The notes: a model not told the origin generated them from the letters alone. 40,074 bases of DNA from Cupriavidus numazuensis (GCF_905397435.1 NZ_CAJPVI010000068.1:1-40074); one strand, 5' to 3'; positions 21,781 through 30,563 are shown, counted from the stretch's first letter. Translations and numbers: made by a program.

Positions 21781-22758
21781 TTACAGGTCGAGCACCAGCT
21801 TTGCGCCCTTCGCTCGCGACACGCAGATCATCATCGTCTTCTGTGCCGCCTTTTCCTTGTCGCTCAGGTATTGGTCGAAGTGGATGGCCTCGCCTTCCAG
21901 AATGCGGGTCTCGCAGGTGCCGCACGCGCCTTCGCGGCACAGGCATTCGACCGGCACGGTGCTGTCCCGCTCGATGGCTTTCAGGATCGACTCGCCGGCG
22001 GCGACCTCCACCGTCTTGCCGGATTTCGCCAGCACCACGGTAAAGGCATCGCCGGCCTGTTCCGGCGCGGCGAACTGTTCCCAGTGCACGCGCGACGGAT
22101 CCAGGCCCACGTCTTGCGCGGCCTGGCGCACGGCGTCGATCAGCGGGGCGGGGCCGCAGACATAGACATGCGCGCCGGCCGCCATGCCGCCCAGCAAGCC
22201 GGACAGGTCAAGCTTCTGCCCCTTGCTGTCGACGTAGAAGTTGACGTTGCCCCCGGAAGACTGCTGCGTGAGTGCCGCCAGTTCATCGCGGAACGCGCCG
22301 TGCTCGTCGGCACGGAACGCGTAGTGCAACTCGTGCGACGCACCGCGCTTGCGCAGTTCGTGCATCTGCGACATGAACGGCGTGATGCCGATGCCGCCCG
22401 CGATCAGCACGTGGTGGTGCGCGCCATCATCGAGCGCGAACAGGTTGTTCGGCGTCGTGATGGTCAGCGCGTCGCCCTCGGCGACCTTGTCGTGCAGGAA
22501 CGCGGAGCCGCCTTTCGACTTCTCCTCGCGCCGCACGCCGATCTGGTAGCTGCCGAGCGCGTCGGGCGAGCTCATCAGCGAGTAGGCGTTGCTGTACTGG
22601 CGCTCGCCGTCGCGCATCTGCACGATGACGTGGCTGCCGCCGGTAAAGGGCGGCAGTTCGCTGCCGTCCACCGCTTCCATGGTGAAGCGCTTGATCAGCG
22701 GGGTCACGTGTTCGATGCGCGACACCCGCACCTGGAGGGTCTGGTAGGGATTGCCCAT
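21781..22758 (-). CDS. cntB: Carnitine monooxygenase reductase subunit (CntB-like)
   Basis: 325 residues of the phthalate dioxygenase reductase class. The flavin-binding domain has RQYSNAYSLMS (53-63), the NAD domain GGIGITPF (121-128), and the C-terminal plant-type [2Fe-2S] domain has Cys273, Cys278, Cys281 and Cys311 (C-x4-C-x2-C-x29-C). It would pass electrons from NAD(P)H to the Rieske oxygenase encoded two genes upstream. The aldehyde dehydrogenase gene ends 30 bp before it. Related reductases serve glycine betaine or stachydrine oxygenases, so the substrate assignment rests on the neighbours. Confidence 0.82.
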   Translation of the reverse strand: MGNPYQTLQVRVSRIEHVTPLIKRFTMEAVDGSELPPFTGGSHVIVQMRDGERQYSNAYSLMSSPDALGSYQIGVRREEKSKGGSAFLHDKVAEGDALTITTPNNLFALDDGAHHHVLIAGGIGITPFMSQMHELRKRGASHELHYAFRADEHGAFRDELAALTQQSSGGNVNFYVDSKGQKLDLSGLLGGMAAGAHVYVCGPAPLIDAVRQAAQDVGLDPSRVHWEQFAAPEQAGDAFTVVLAKSGKTVEVAAGESILKAIERDSTVPVECLCREGACGTCETRILEGEAIHFDQYLSDKEKAAQKTMMICVSRAKGAKLVLDL

Positions 22759-22788
22759 GCTGCTGTCTTCCGGATGTGCTGCCGCGCG

Positions 22789-24237
22789 TTACAGCGCCAT
22801 GCAGAGGTATTTCATTTCGAGGTAGTCCTCGATGCCGTACTTCGAGCCCTCGCGGCCCAGGCCCGACTGCTTCACGCCGCCGAACGGTGCTACCTCGTTC
22901 GAGAACAGGCCCGTATTGATGCCGACGATGCCGTACTCGAGCTGCTCCGCCACGCGCCAGACGCGGCCGATGTCGCGGCTGAAGAAGTAGGCGGCAAGGC
23001 CATAGATGGTGTCGTTGGCCATGCGCACGACGTCAGCTTCCGAGGTAAAGCGGACGATGGGCGAGACCGGTCCGAAGATCTCCTCGTCCAGCACGCGCAT
23101 GCCGGGGGTGACGTCCGCCAGCACCGTCGGCGCGAAGAACTGCGCACCGGCCTCGTGCACGCCGCCGCCGATGGCGACGCGCGCGCCCTTGCTTACGGCA
23201 TCCGCTACCAGTTCACCGACCTTGGCGACCGCCTTTGTGGTGATCAGCGGGCCAATCTCGCTGCCGGACGCGAAGCCGTTGCCCACGCGCAGTTCGGCGA
23301 CCTTCTTGACGTAACGCTCGACGAACTGGTCATACACGGCGTCGTGGATATAGAGGCGATTCACGCAGACGCAGGTCTGGCCGGCGTTGCGGTACTTGGC
23401 CTGGATGGCGCCCTCGACCGCCGCGTCGATGTCTGCGTCCTCGAACACGATGAACGGCGCATTGCCGCCCAGTTCCAGCGACACCTTCTTGACCGTGCCG
23501 GCGCACTGCTGCATCAGCAGGCGCCCGACCGGCGTGGAGCCGGTGAACGACAGCTTGCGCACCAGCGGATGACCAGTGAACTGGCTGCCGATGGCCGCCG
23601 CGTCGCCGGTGACGATGTTCAGCACGCCCGCCGGAATGCCGGCGCGCAGCGCCAGTTCGGCCAGCGCCAGCGCGCTGAACGGCGTCTCGTTCGCGGGCTT
23701 GACCACCATCGTGCAGCCGGCGGCAAGTGCGGGCGCAGCCTTGCGGGCGATCATCGCAGCCGGGAAGTTCCATGGCGTGATGGCGGCGCAGACGCCGATC
23801 GGCTCGCGCACCACCACCAGGCGCTTGTCGGCCGACGGGGAGGGAATCACGTCGCCGTAGAGGCGCTTGGCTTCCTCGCCGAACCACTCGATAAACGAGG
23901 CGGCGTAGCGGATCTCGCCGCGCGCTTCGGCCAGCGGCTTGCCCTGCTCGCGGGTCATGATGGCGGCGAGGTCGTCCTCGTTCTCGATGATGAGGTCGAA
24001 CCACTTGCGCAGCAGCGCGGCGCGCTCCTTGGCGGTGCGGGCCTTCCAGGCGGGCAGGGCGGCATTGGCGGCCTCGATGGCGGCCACGGCACCGGCCTCG
24101 CGCATCAGCGGCACGGTGCCGACCAGCTCGCCCGTGGCGGGGTCGGACACGGTAACGGTGGCGGCGTCGGGGGCGTCGGTCCATTCGGCACCGATCAGTG
24201 CCTGCTGGCGGAAGAGGGCGTTGTCCTTCAGTTGCAT
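22789..24237 (-). CDS. NAD(P)-dependent aldehyde dehydrogenase, probably malic semialdehyde dehydrogenase
   Basis: 482 residues from the ATG at 24237, the length of succinate-semialdehyde dehydrogenases, which it resembles. The catalytic pair is Cys289 (NAGQTC) and Glu255 (LELGG), 34 residues apart as usual, and WNFP at 156-159 is in the cofactor region. Between the oxygenase and reductase genes of a carnitine monooxygenase, the expected job is oxidation of malic semialdehyde to malate. A GabD-type role on succinate semialdehyde cannot be ruled out from sequence. Confidence 0.85.
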   Translation of the reverse strand: MQLKDNALFRQQALIGAEWTDAPDAATVTVSDPATGELVGTVPLMREAGAVAAIEAANAALPAWKARTAKERAALLRKWFDLIIENEDDLAAIMTREQGKPLAEARGEIRYAASFIEWFGEEAKRLYGDVIPSPSADKRLVVVREPIGVCAAITPWNFPAAMIARKAAPALAAGCTMVVKPANETPFSALALAELALRAGIPAGVLNIVTGDAAAIGSQFTGHPLVRKLSFTGSTPVGRLLMQQCAGTVKKVSLELGGNAPFIVFEDADIDAAVEGAIQAKYRNAGQTCVCVNRLYIHDAVYDQFVERYVKKVAELRVGNGFASGSEIGPLITTKAVAKVGELVADAVSKGARVAIGGGVHEAGAQFFAPTVLADVTPGMRVLDEEIFGPVSPIVRFTSEADVVRMANDTIYGLAAYFFSRDIGRVWRVAEQLEYGIVGINTGLFSNEVAPFGGVKQSGLGREGSKYGIEDYLEMKYLCMAL

Positions 24238-24303
24238 TTGTCTGGTCTCCGTTTCGGGGTTGGCTTCGCTCTCCCGTGCGTGGGAGAGGGGGAGCATCGG
24301 CGC

Positions 24304-25440
24304 TCAGGCGCCTTCGTATTCCTTCGCCACCTTGCGGTGGAAATGCACGATGCCGTGCTCGCTGATGCCGCTGCGCTGGCGGTCGACCATGATCCGGCCC
24401 TGGCCGCGATAACCGCGCGACTTCAGGCCCTTCTGCACGCTTTCCACCAGGCGCAGGTCTTCCGGACGGAACACGTCGCGATACCACTCGACCAGCTTCT
24501 GCTGGTCCTCGGTCAGTTCCTTGTTCAGGAAGTAGATCTCGTAGTGCTGCAGCGTGACTTCGGCGCTGGCCGGGAACTCGTAGATCACCGTCATGAAGTT
24601 GGCGCCCGGCGGCACGTTGAACATCGTGCAAGGCCAGGCCCAGAAGCCGCTGAAGCTCGGGTCCTTCACGGACTCGTCCAGCTTGAAGGACTTTTCCGAC
24701 GACTTGGCGTGGCCGAATTGCAGCGACCAGTTGTCGTGCAGCGTGTGGGTGTAGCGGTCGACCTGCACGGAGTCCGAGAAGCCGGGGTGTGCCGGGCCGC
24801 AGTGGTAGCACTCCATGTAGTTGTCGACGATGGACTTCCAGTTGGCCGGTGTCTCGGTCACGAAGCGGGCGCCGAGGTGGAGTTCGTCGATCACCGGGCA
24901 GGCGGCGCGCATGCGCGCTTCCAGGCCGGGCAGTTGTTCCTCGACGCTGCCGGCGTCCGGATTCATGTTGACGAACACGAAGCCGGCGTATTCCTCGACC
25001 TTGACCGGGACCAGGCTGGACTTGCTCTTGTCGAAATTGGGGACGTTGTCGCAGTTGCGGGCCAGCGCCAGTTCGCCATCGAGCTTGAAGGTCCAGGCGT
25101 GGTACGGGCAGGTGATGACGTTCTTCGCGCGGCCGCTGCCTTGCAGCAACTGGTGGCCGCGGTGCGGACACACGTTGTAAAAGGCGCGCAGCACGCCTTC
25201 GCGGTCGCGCAGCACGACGATGCTTTCGCCGATGATCTCGCGGGTCACGTAGTCGTTCGACTCGGCCAGTTCGCTGCGGTGGGCCACGCAGATCCAGCTA
25301 TTGGCGAAGATCTTTTCCTTCTCGTACTCGAAGACGGCTTCCTTCGTGTAGTACGAGGCGGGCAGGGTCCAGGCGTTTTCGTCGTCAGCGCAGAAATCGG
25401 CGGGCAGCTTGACGGCGGCGTTGTCCAGGGTCTTCTCCAT
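24304..25440 (-). CDS. cntA: Carnitine monooxygenase oxygenase subunit (CntA-like Rieske protein)
   Basis: 378 residues from the ATG at 25440. The Rieske cluster ligands are Cys91, His93, Cys111 and His114 (CPHRGH, CPYHAW). The mononuclear iron region NYMECYHCGPAH gives His213 and His218. Glu210 stands three residues before the first His, where most Rieske oxygenases have the bridging Asp. Acinetobacter CntA has a bridging Glu at the equivalent place, and all these positions are shifted by +5 relative to it as I remember them. The reaction would split L-carnitine into trimethylamine and malic semialdehyde. Glycine-betaine oxygenases are the main alternative. Confidence 0.83.
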   Translation of the reverse strand: MEKTLDNAAVKLPADFCADDENAWTLPASYYTKEAVFEYEKEKIFANSWICVAHRSELAESNDYVTREIIGESIVVLRDREGVLRAFYNVCPHRGHQLLQGSGRAKNVITCPYHAWTFKLDGELALARNCDNVPNFDKSKSSLVPVKVEEYAGFVFVNMNPDAGSVEEQLPGLEARMRAACPVIDELHLGARFVTETPANWKSIVDNYMECYHCGPAHPGFSDSVQVDRYTHTLHDNWSLQFGHAKSSEKSFKLDESVKDPSFSGFWAWPCTMFNVPPGANFMTVIYEFPASAEVTLQHYEIYFLNKELTEDQQKLVEWYRDVFRPEDLRLVESVQKGLKSRGYRGQGRIMVDRQRSGISEHGIVHFHRKVAKEYEGA

Positions 25441-25582
25441 GATTCTGGTTCCTTTGGTTAATTTGTGGTTAAGCGTTAAATATTGTTTAACAACAAGGCG
25501 GAATAAAAGGCCCGCGGGCGGGCAAAGGGTCGATGTGTCGGAAAGGGGCGGCGATGGCGCCGCCCTGTCCATCAATTCATCA

Positions 25583-27187
25583 TCAGATGTTGGCGACGGC
25601 AGCTTCGCGGTCGGTGGTAACTGTGGTCACGGTCTGGCTGTCGCCTTCAGGCCGGGCCGCTTCGATCAGGTGTGCCGGCGTGTCGGCGTGGTCCTGCAGC
25701 AGCCAGCGGAACAGGCCAAACAGCTTGATGCTGAGGATGACCAGGAACGGGATGGCGGTCAGCACCACTGCCGTCTTCATGGTTTCCAGCGACGCCTTGA
25801 CGAACAGCATCGCCAGCGGCACCAGCGTCAGCATCACGCACCAGAACACGCGGCTGGTCGGCGACGGGTCCTGGCCTTCCTGCAGGTTGCGGGTCGTGGT
25901 GGCCGCTACGGCATAGGCCACGGCATCCACGTGGGCTGCGAGGAAGACGATCATGATCGCCAGGTACACGGCCAGGAACACCTTGCCCGCAGGCAGCGCG
26001 CTCAGCAGCATTTCCACTGCCGTCTCGCCGCCGTGCTCCTTCAGGATGCGCGGCACGTCGATGGCGCCTGACATGAACTGGTGCATGCTGTAGCTTTCCA
26101 GCGCGCCGAAGAAGAACCAGCATCCGACGCTACCGCCCAGCATCAGCGCGTAGATGACTTCCTTGATCTTGCGTCCCTTGGACACGCGCGCCACGAACAT
26201 TGCCACGCCCGGCGAGTACGACACCCACCACAGCCAGTAGAACACCGTCCAGCCGCGGCTGAAGGCACCGTCGCCGGTCGGGTCGGTGAACAGGCTCATG
26301 TGGACGTAGTTCTGCAGCATCAGGCCCAGGCCGTTGACGATGTTGTTGCCGGCGAACAGGGTCGGCCCGATGGCAAACACGACCGCGGCCAGCAGCAGCG
26401 CGCCCCAGCAAACCATATGGCTCAGGCGCTGCATGCCGCCGTTGATGCCGATGTAGGCGCTCGCGGAGAACAGCACCGACACGCCGACGATCACGATCAG
26501 CTGCGTGACGAACGTATCGGGCACGCCGAAGAGCCCGGACAGGCCGCGCGTGAAGGTCGACGCGGTCAGCGCGATGGAAACCGTCAGCGCCCCGAACATC
26601 GTCAGCAGGAAGATCAGGTCCACCAGCCGGCCCACGGGCCCGGTGGCGCGGAAGCCCGTGATGGCTTCGATGATGGACGCCAGGTTCAGCCCCTTGTTCT
26701 TGCGCACGTGGAAGTGGTACGCCATGGCCAGCGAGGGCAGCGCGTACACCGCCCAGGCGCTCAGGCCCCAGTGGAAGAACGAGTAGCTGATCGAGTATTC
26801 CAGCGCCTCGCGCGTGCCGGTGGGCACGTTCAGGCCGGGCGACTGGTAGTAGTAGACCCACTCCATCACGCCCCAGTACATGGTCGACGACCCCATGCCG
26901 GCGCAGATGAACATGAAGACCCACGAGAGCGTGGAGTACTCGGGCTTGCCTTCGCCCAGGCGCACGTTGCCGTACTTGCTGAAGGCAAGCGCCAGGCAGG
27001 CGATGACGCAGCCGAAGACGAAGATCTGGACCAGCGACCCGAAGGAGCGCGTGGACCATTCGAAGAGGTGGGAGGCGGTGGCGGCCGCTTCGGCTGGCCA
27101 GCGAACCATGGCGATGACGGTGACCAGCACGGCGGTGAGCGTGCAGACGGTCAGGAATCCGTCGCGGCGGGGCGTGGACGTTTTCAA
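25583..27187 (-). CDS. BCCT-family quaternary amine transporter (carnitine/betaine/choline)
   Basis: I choose the TTG at 27187 (LKTSTPRRDGFL), because GGAGGAG stands 6 nt before it, giving 534 residues. An ATG at 27217 in the same frame would add 10 residues. The BCCT signature is GWTVFYWLWWVSYSPGVAMFVARVSKGR, with further landmarks FFHWGLSAWAVYALPSLAMAYHF and MYWGVMEWVYYYQSPG. About 12 transmembrane helices are apparent. It is the first gene of the operon running to the porin and the probable carnitine importer. The substrate choice (carnitine versus betaine or choline) is inferred from the CntA/CntB-like enzymes behind it. Confidence 0.88.
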   Translation of the reverse strand: MKTSTPRRDGFLTVCTLTAVLVTVIAMVRWPAEAAATASHLFEWSTRSFGSLVQIFVFGCVIACLALAFSKYGNVRLGEGKPEYSTLSWVFMFICAGMGSSTMYWGVMEWVYYYQSPGLNVPTGTREALEYSISYSFFHWGLSAWAVYALPSLAMAYHFHVRKNKGLNLASIIEAITGFRATGPVGRLVDLIFLLTMFGALTVSIALTASTFTRGLSGLFGVPDTFVTQLIVIVGVSVLFSASAYIGINGGMQRLSHMVCWGALLLAAVVFAIGPTLFAGNNIVNGLGLMLQNYVHMSLFTDPTGDGAFSRGWTVFYWLWWVSYSPGVAMFVARVSKGRKIKEVIYALMLGGSVGCWFFFGALESYSMHQFMSGAIDVPRILKEHGGETAVEMLLSALPAGKVFLAVYLAIMIVFLAAHVDAVAYAVAATTTRNLQEGQDPSPTSRVFWCVMLTLVPLAMLFVKASLETMKTAVVLTAIPFLVILSIKLFGLFRWLLQDHADTPAHLIEAARPEGDSQTVTTVTTDREAAVANI

Positions 27188-27297
27188 GTGAGTCTCCTCC
27201 AATGCGTCTTGGCGCATCGGTGCTTTGTGGTGGAACTTGTCTGTCCGGCGCGGGCTGTGCCCGTGTCGTTTTGATCGTCTTGCTTTTGTCTTGCTTT

Positions 27298-27333
27298 TTG
27301 TAAACCAGTGGTTTACAATAACTATTGGTTTAC
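27298..27333. promoter_or_regulatory. Perfect 21-bp palindrome plus extra half-site upstream of the BCCT operon
   Basis: TTGTAAACCA (27298-27307) and its exact reverse complement TGGTTTACAA (27309-27318) flank one central G. A further TGGTTTAC at 27326-27333 is in direct orientation to the second arm, 17 bp apart centre to centre. It is 111-146 bp upstream of the transporter start, in an A/T-rich island. A symmetric 10+1+10 operator suits a dimeric Cro/CI- or TetR-type regulator better than a LysR protein. The Cro/CI-PAS protein encoded at 29577 is a candidate. Confidence 0.6.
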
Positions 27334-27469
27334 ACAAACTTTAGGCAAGATTCCGGACATGCACAAGCTCCGCGCGGAAAAAAATTTCTTGTGTGACGGA
27401 TGGGCGGTCTTACGTTGCGGAGAAGGACGCACAAGGCGAATCGTGCGTCACGTCCCCGCGCAAGCCGCG

Positions 27470-28555
27470 TCAGAGGGCTTCGGCGATGGCCTTGCCCACG
27501 TCGCTCGTGCCGGCCTTGCCGCCGGCATCCGGCGTCAGCGGGCCTTCGCGCAGCACAGTCTCGATCGAGGCAAGGATGGCGTCATGCGCCTGGCGTCCTG
27601 CTTCACCGCCGAGGAAATCCAGCATCATCGCGCCCGACCAGATCATGCCGATGGGGTTGGCGATCTGCTTGCCGAAGATGTCCGGCGCCGAGCCGTGCAC
27701 CGGTTCGAACAGCGAGGGAAACTTGCGCTCCGGGTTCAGGTTGGCCGAGCCCGCCAGGCCGATGGTGCCGGTGCAGGCCGGGCCGAGGTCGGAGAGCAGG
27801 TCGCCGAACAGGTTGGAGGCGACCACCACGTCGAAACGCTCGGGCTGGAGCACGAAGCGGGCGCACAGGATGTCGATGTGCTGGCTGTCCCATTTGACCT
27901 CGGGGTATTGCGCACCCATCGCGGCGGTGCGCTCGTCCCACCAGGGCATGCTGACGGCAATGCCATTGGACTTGGTGGCCGACGTGAGCTTTTTGCGCGG
28001 ACGGGATTGCGCCAGTTCGAACGCGTACTTCAGGATGCGATCGGTACCGTGGCGGCTGAAGATCGACTGCTGCATCACGAGCTCGCGCTCGGTGCCCTCG
28101 TACATGCGCCCGCCGACGGAGCTGTACTCGCCTTCGGTGTTCTCGCGGACCACGTAGAAGTCGATATCGCCGGGCTTTTTGCCGGCCAGCGGGCAGGGCA
28201 CGCCAGGCAGCAGGCGCACGGGGCGCAGGTTGACGTACTGGTCGAATTCGCGGCGGAATTTGAGCAGCGAACCCCACAGCGAGATGTGGTCGGGTACCTT
28301 GTCGGGCCAGCCCACGGCGCCGAAGTAGATGGCGTCGAAGCCGTCGAGCTGCTGCTTCCAGTCGTCCGGCATCATCTTGCCGTGGCGCAGGTAGTAGTCG
28401 CAGTTGGCCCATTCGAAGTGGCGCACTTCAATGGGCAGGTTGAACTTGCGCGCGGCGGCTTCGACGACGCGCAGCCCTTCGGGCAGGACTTCGTTGCCGA
28501 TACCGTCGCCTGCGATGGCGGCGATCCGGAACGAAGCTGGAGATGGTTTGGTCAT
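27470..28555 (-). CDS. dmlA: D-malate dehydrogenase (decarboxylating) / tartrate dehydrogenase
   Basis: 361 residues from the ATG at 28555, the length I know for E. coli DmlA; upstream frame extension to 28684 overlaps the divergent promoter. It belongs to the isocitrate/isopropylmalate dehydrogenase superfamily: IAAIAGDGIGNEVLPEGLRV, FYVVRENTEGEYSSVGGR, CARFVLQPERFDVVVASNLFGDLLSDLGP (metal-binding aspartates) and FEPVHGSAPDIFGKQIANPIGMIWSGAMML. It oxidises and decarboxylates D-malate to pyruvate, with tartrate or isopropylmalate as common side substrates. D-malate is the expected product of L-carnitine breakdown by the adjacent operon. Confidence 0.88.
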   Translation of the reverse strand: MTKPSPASFRIAAIAGDGIGNEVLPEGLRVVEAAARKFNLPIEVRHFEWANCDYYLRHGKMMPDDWKQQLDGFDAIYFGAVGWPDKVPDHISLWGSLLKFRREFDQYVNLRPVRLLPGVPCPLAGKKPGDIDFYVVRENTEGEYSSVGGRMYEGTERELVMQQSIFSRHGTDRILKYAFELAQSRPRKKLTSATKSNGIAVSMPWWDERTAAMGAQYPEVKWDSQHIDILCARFVLQPERFDVVVASNLFGDLLSDLGPACTGTIGLAGSANLNPERKFPSLFEPVHGSAPDIFGKQIANPIGMIWSGAMMLDFLGGEAGRQAHDAILASIETVLREGPLTPDAGGKAGTSDVGKAIAEAL

Positions 28556-28622
28556 GGCGGTGTCTCGCTCGGGTCTGGTGTGTCTGGTGGTCTGGACGCG
28601 ATCGAGGATGCCGGGAAACTGC

Positions 28623-28639
28623 GCGCGGATCATCCGCGC
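28623..28639. promoter_or_regulatory. Palindrome in the dmlA/LysR divergent promoter
   Basis: GCGCGGAT (28623-28630) and ATCCGCGC (28632-28639) are perfect inverted arms around one base. It sits between the divergent starts of the D-malate dehydrogenase (28555) and the LysR gene (28666), 26 bp before the latter. It is a candidate autoregulatory/activation site. Confidence 0.45.
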
Positions 28640-28665
28640 AAGCGTGGATACAGGAAACACGAATC

Positions 28666-29580
28666 GTGAATAATCTGCCCCCACTGGAAGACCTGCGGGT
28701 GTTCTGCCTGGTCGCGCAGCGCGCCAGCTTCGTGGCCGCTGCGGAGGAACTGGGCAACTCGCCGGCCTATGTCAGCAAGCGCGTGAAGGCGCTCGAGCAG
28801 GCGATGGGTGCGCAACTTCTGCATCGGAGCACGCGCCAGGTATCGCTGACCGAAAGCGGCGACCGCGTGTGCCGCTGGGCGCGCCACATGCTTGACGAAA
28901 TCGGCCAGTTGATGGACGACGTCTCCGCAGGCGGCGGTGCGCCGCGCGGGCTGGTGCGGATCGGCAGCAGCGTGGGCTTCGGCAGGCGCCATGTCGCGCC
29001 GCTGATCTCGACGCTGTGCGATGAATTCCCAGGGCTGGAAATCCGCTTCGACGTGTTCGACAAGCTGGTCGACCTCGTGGCCGAGGGGATCGACCTCGAC
29101 ATCCGCATCGGCAATGACATCGCCCCGCACCTGATTGCCCGCCGGCTGGCGCGCAACTGGCGGGTATTGTGCGCAGCCCCTTCGTATCTCGCGGCGCGCG
29201 GCGTGCCGCAGACCCCCGATGCGCTGGCGCAGCACGACTGCCTTGTGACGAAAGAGCGCGATCATCCGTTCGGCATCTGGCGCCTGACCGGGCCGGACGG
29301 CGATCGCAACGTCAAGGTCGGCGGGCGCCTGTCGTCCAATCACGGGGAGATCGTCACGGGTTGGGCGTTGGCCGGGCGCGGCATCATGCTGCGCTCGATG
29401 TGGGACGTGAAACCTGACCTCGAAGCCGGCCGCCTCGTGCAGGTGCTGCCCGATTACCGGCAAGACGCGGATATCTGGGCGGTGTATCCTTCGCGCCTTT
29501 CCGGCTCTGCACGGCTGCGCGCCTGCGTCGAGTTTTTCATGCGGCATCTTGGGGATGCCACCGGGGAATCCAGCACATGA
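28666..29580 (+). CDS. LysR-family regulator (DmlR-like)
   Basis: GTG start at 28666 after CAGGAAAC, 304 residues; the open frame upstream is Trp/Arg-rich and not LysR-like. The helix-turn-helix is FVAAAEELGNSPAYVSKRVKALEQAMGAQLLHRSTRQVSLTESG. The effector domain includes GLVRIGSSVGFGRRHVAPLISTL and LVAEGIDLDIRIGN, as in the CrgA/DmlR group that controls single dehydrogenase genes. It is divergent from the D-malate dehydrogenase. Its stop overlaps the start of the following HTH-PAS gene (ATGA), so the two regulators are made together. Confidence 0.9.
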   Translation: MNNLPPLEDLRVFCLVAQRASFVAAAEELGNSPAYVSKRVKALEQAMGAQLLHRSTRQVSLTESGDRVCRWARHMLDEIGQLMDDVSAGGGAPRGLVRIGSSVGFGRRHVAPLISTLCDEFPGLEIRFDVFDKLVDLVAEGIDLDIRIGNDIAPHLIARRLARNWRVLCAAPSYLAARGVPQTPDALAQHDCLVTKERDHPFGIWRLTGPDGDRNVKVGGRLSSNHGEIVTGWALAGRGIMLRSMWDVKPDLEAGRLVQVLPDYRQDADIWAVYPSRLSGSARLRACVEFFMRHLGDATGESST

Positions 29581-30563
29581 CAGAAAACAGCTTTGCATTC
29601 CGCCTCAAGGAATTGCTCGAACACAAGAAACTCACGCTGCAGACGGTGGCGAACGCGCTCGACGTATCGCGCCCGGCCGTCCACAAATGGACGAAGGGCG
29701 GCGAGATCGATTATGAAAAGCTCCGAAAACTGGCAGCGTTCCTTGGCGTTAACTGGATCTGGCTGCGATATGGCGAGCAGGCGCGGCAGGAGGCGGAAAC
29801 ATCGAGCGCGGTGGAAATCCCCATGACCGACATGCGCCGCCGCTACACGGCCGAGATCATGGAGAGCGAGGCGCGCATGAAGCTGGCACAGGAGGGCGCG
29901 CGCATCGTCACGTGGGAATGGAACCTGATCACGGATGGCGTGACGTACTCGTCCAACGTCGAAGCGGTGTACGGCTGGCGCATCGTCAGCAACGAGAACT
30001 TCTGGAAGCATGTGCATGCCGATGACGTTCCCATGATGAACGCCGCTTATGAGGAATCGCTGCGCACGGGCAAGGCGCACGAGTTCGACTTTCGCCTGTA
30101 CCAGCCCGACGGCAGCATCCGCTGGATTTCGTCGCGCGCCACGCCGGTGCGCGAACTGGACGGGCGCATCGTCAAGATCGTCGGCATCAGCATGGACAAC
30201 ACCGCGCGCAAGCTCGCCGAGCAGTCGCTGCGCGACCAGCAGGCGCGCTTCCGGGCGGTCTTCGCGCTGACGTCGGAAGGCATGGCATTGCTGGACGGCG
30301 AGTTGCGCTGCGAGTCGGTCAATGCGGCGCTGGCGGAGATGATTGGCTGCGATGCCGGTGCGCTGCTGGGTGGCGGCCTCGCCGAACGCCTGGCCGACGG
30401 CGGGGCGCGTCTGCGCAAAATGACGCGCGCCAGGCCGCAGGCGAAGTTCGATACCGAGCTGCAACGCGCGGACGGAAGCGGGCTGGCGGTGATGGTCCGT
30501 GCGACGCTGGAGCGCAGCGAGGACAGCGCGTCGTACTACGCGCTGGCGATCCGCGCCGCGTGA
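29577..30563 (+). CDS. Cro/CI-type HTH protein with two PAS domains
   Basis: 328 residues. An N-terminal Cro/CI (XRE) helix-turn-helix (about 6-62: FRLKELLEHKKLTLQTVANALDVSRPAVHKWTKGGEIDYEKLRKLAAFLGV) is fused to a PAS/PAC domain of the PAS_3 type (~95-212: IVTWEWNLITDGVTYSSNVEAVYGW ... HADDV ... GSIRWISSRATPVRELDGRIVKIVG). A second, shorter PAS-like domain follows (~225-328: RFRAVFALTSEGMALLDGELRCESVNAALAEMIG). No kinase or enzymatic output follows. The architecture is that of a ligand- or redox-sensing DNA-binding regulator. The start overlaps the LysR stop by 4 bp. Confidence 0.87.
   Translation: MTENSFAFRLKELLEHKKLTLQTVANALDVSRPAVHKWTKGGEIDYEKLRKLAAFLGVNWIWLRYGEQARQEAETSSAVEIPMTDMRRRYTAEIMESEARMKLAQEGARIVTWEWNLITDGVTYSSNVEAVYGWRIVSNENFWKHVHADDVPMMNAAYEESLRTGKAHEFDFRLYQPDGSIRWISSRATPVRELDGRIVKIVGISMDNTARKLAEQSLRDQQARFRAVFALTSEGMALLDGELRCESVNAALAEMIGCDAGALLGGGLAERLADGGARLRKMTRARPQAKFDTELQRADGSGLAVMVRATLERSEDSASYYALAIRAA

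Noticed and set aside
21754..25461. A 1235-codon plus-strand open frame across the carnitine operon
   Set aside because: It runs antisense to four genes with clear family motifs and has the Ala/Arg/Asp/His-rich composition of a high-GC shadow frame. It has no recognisable domain.
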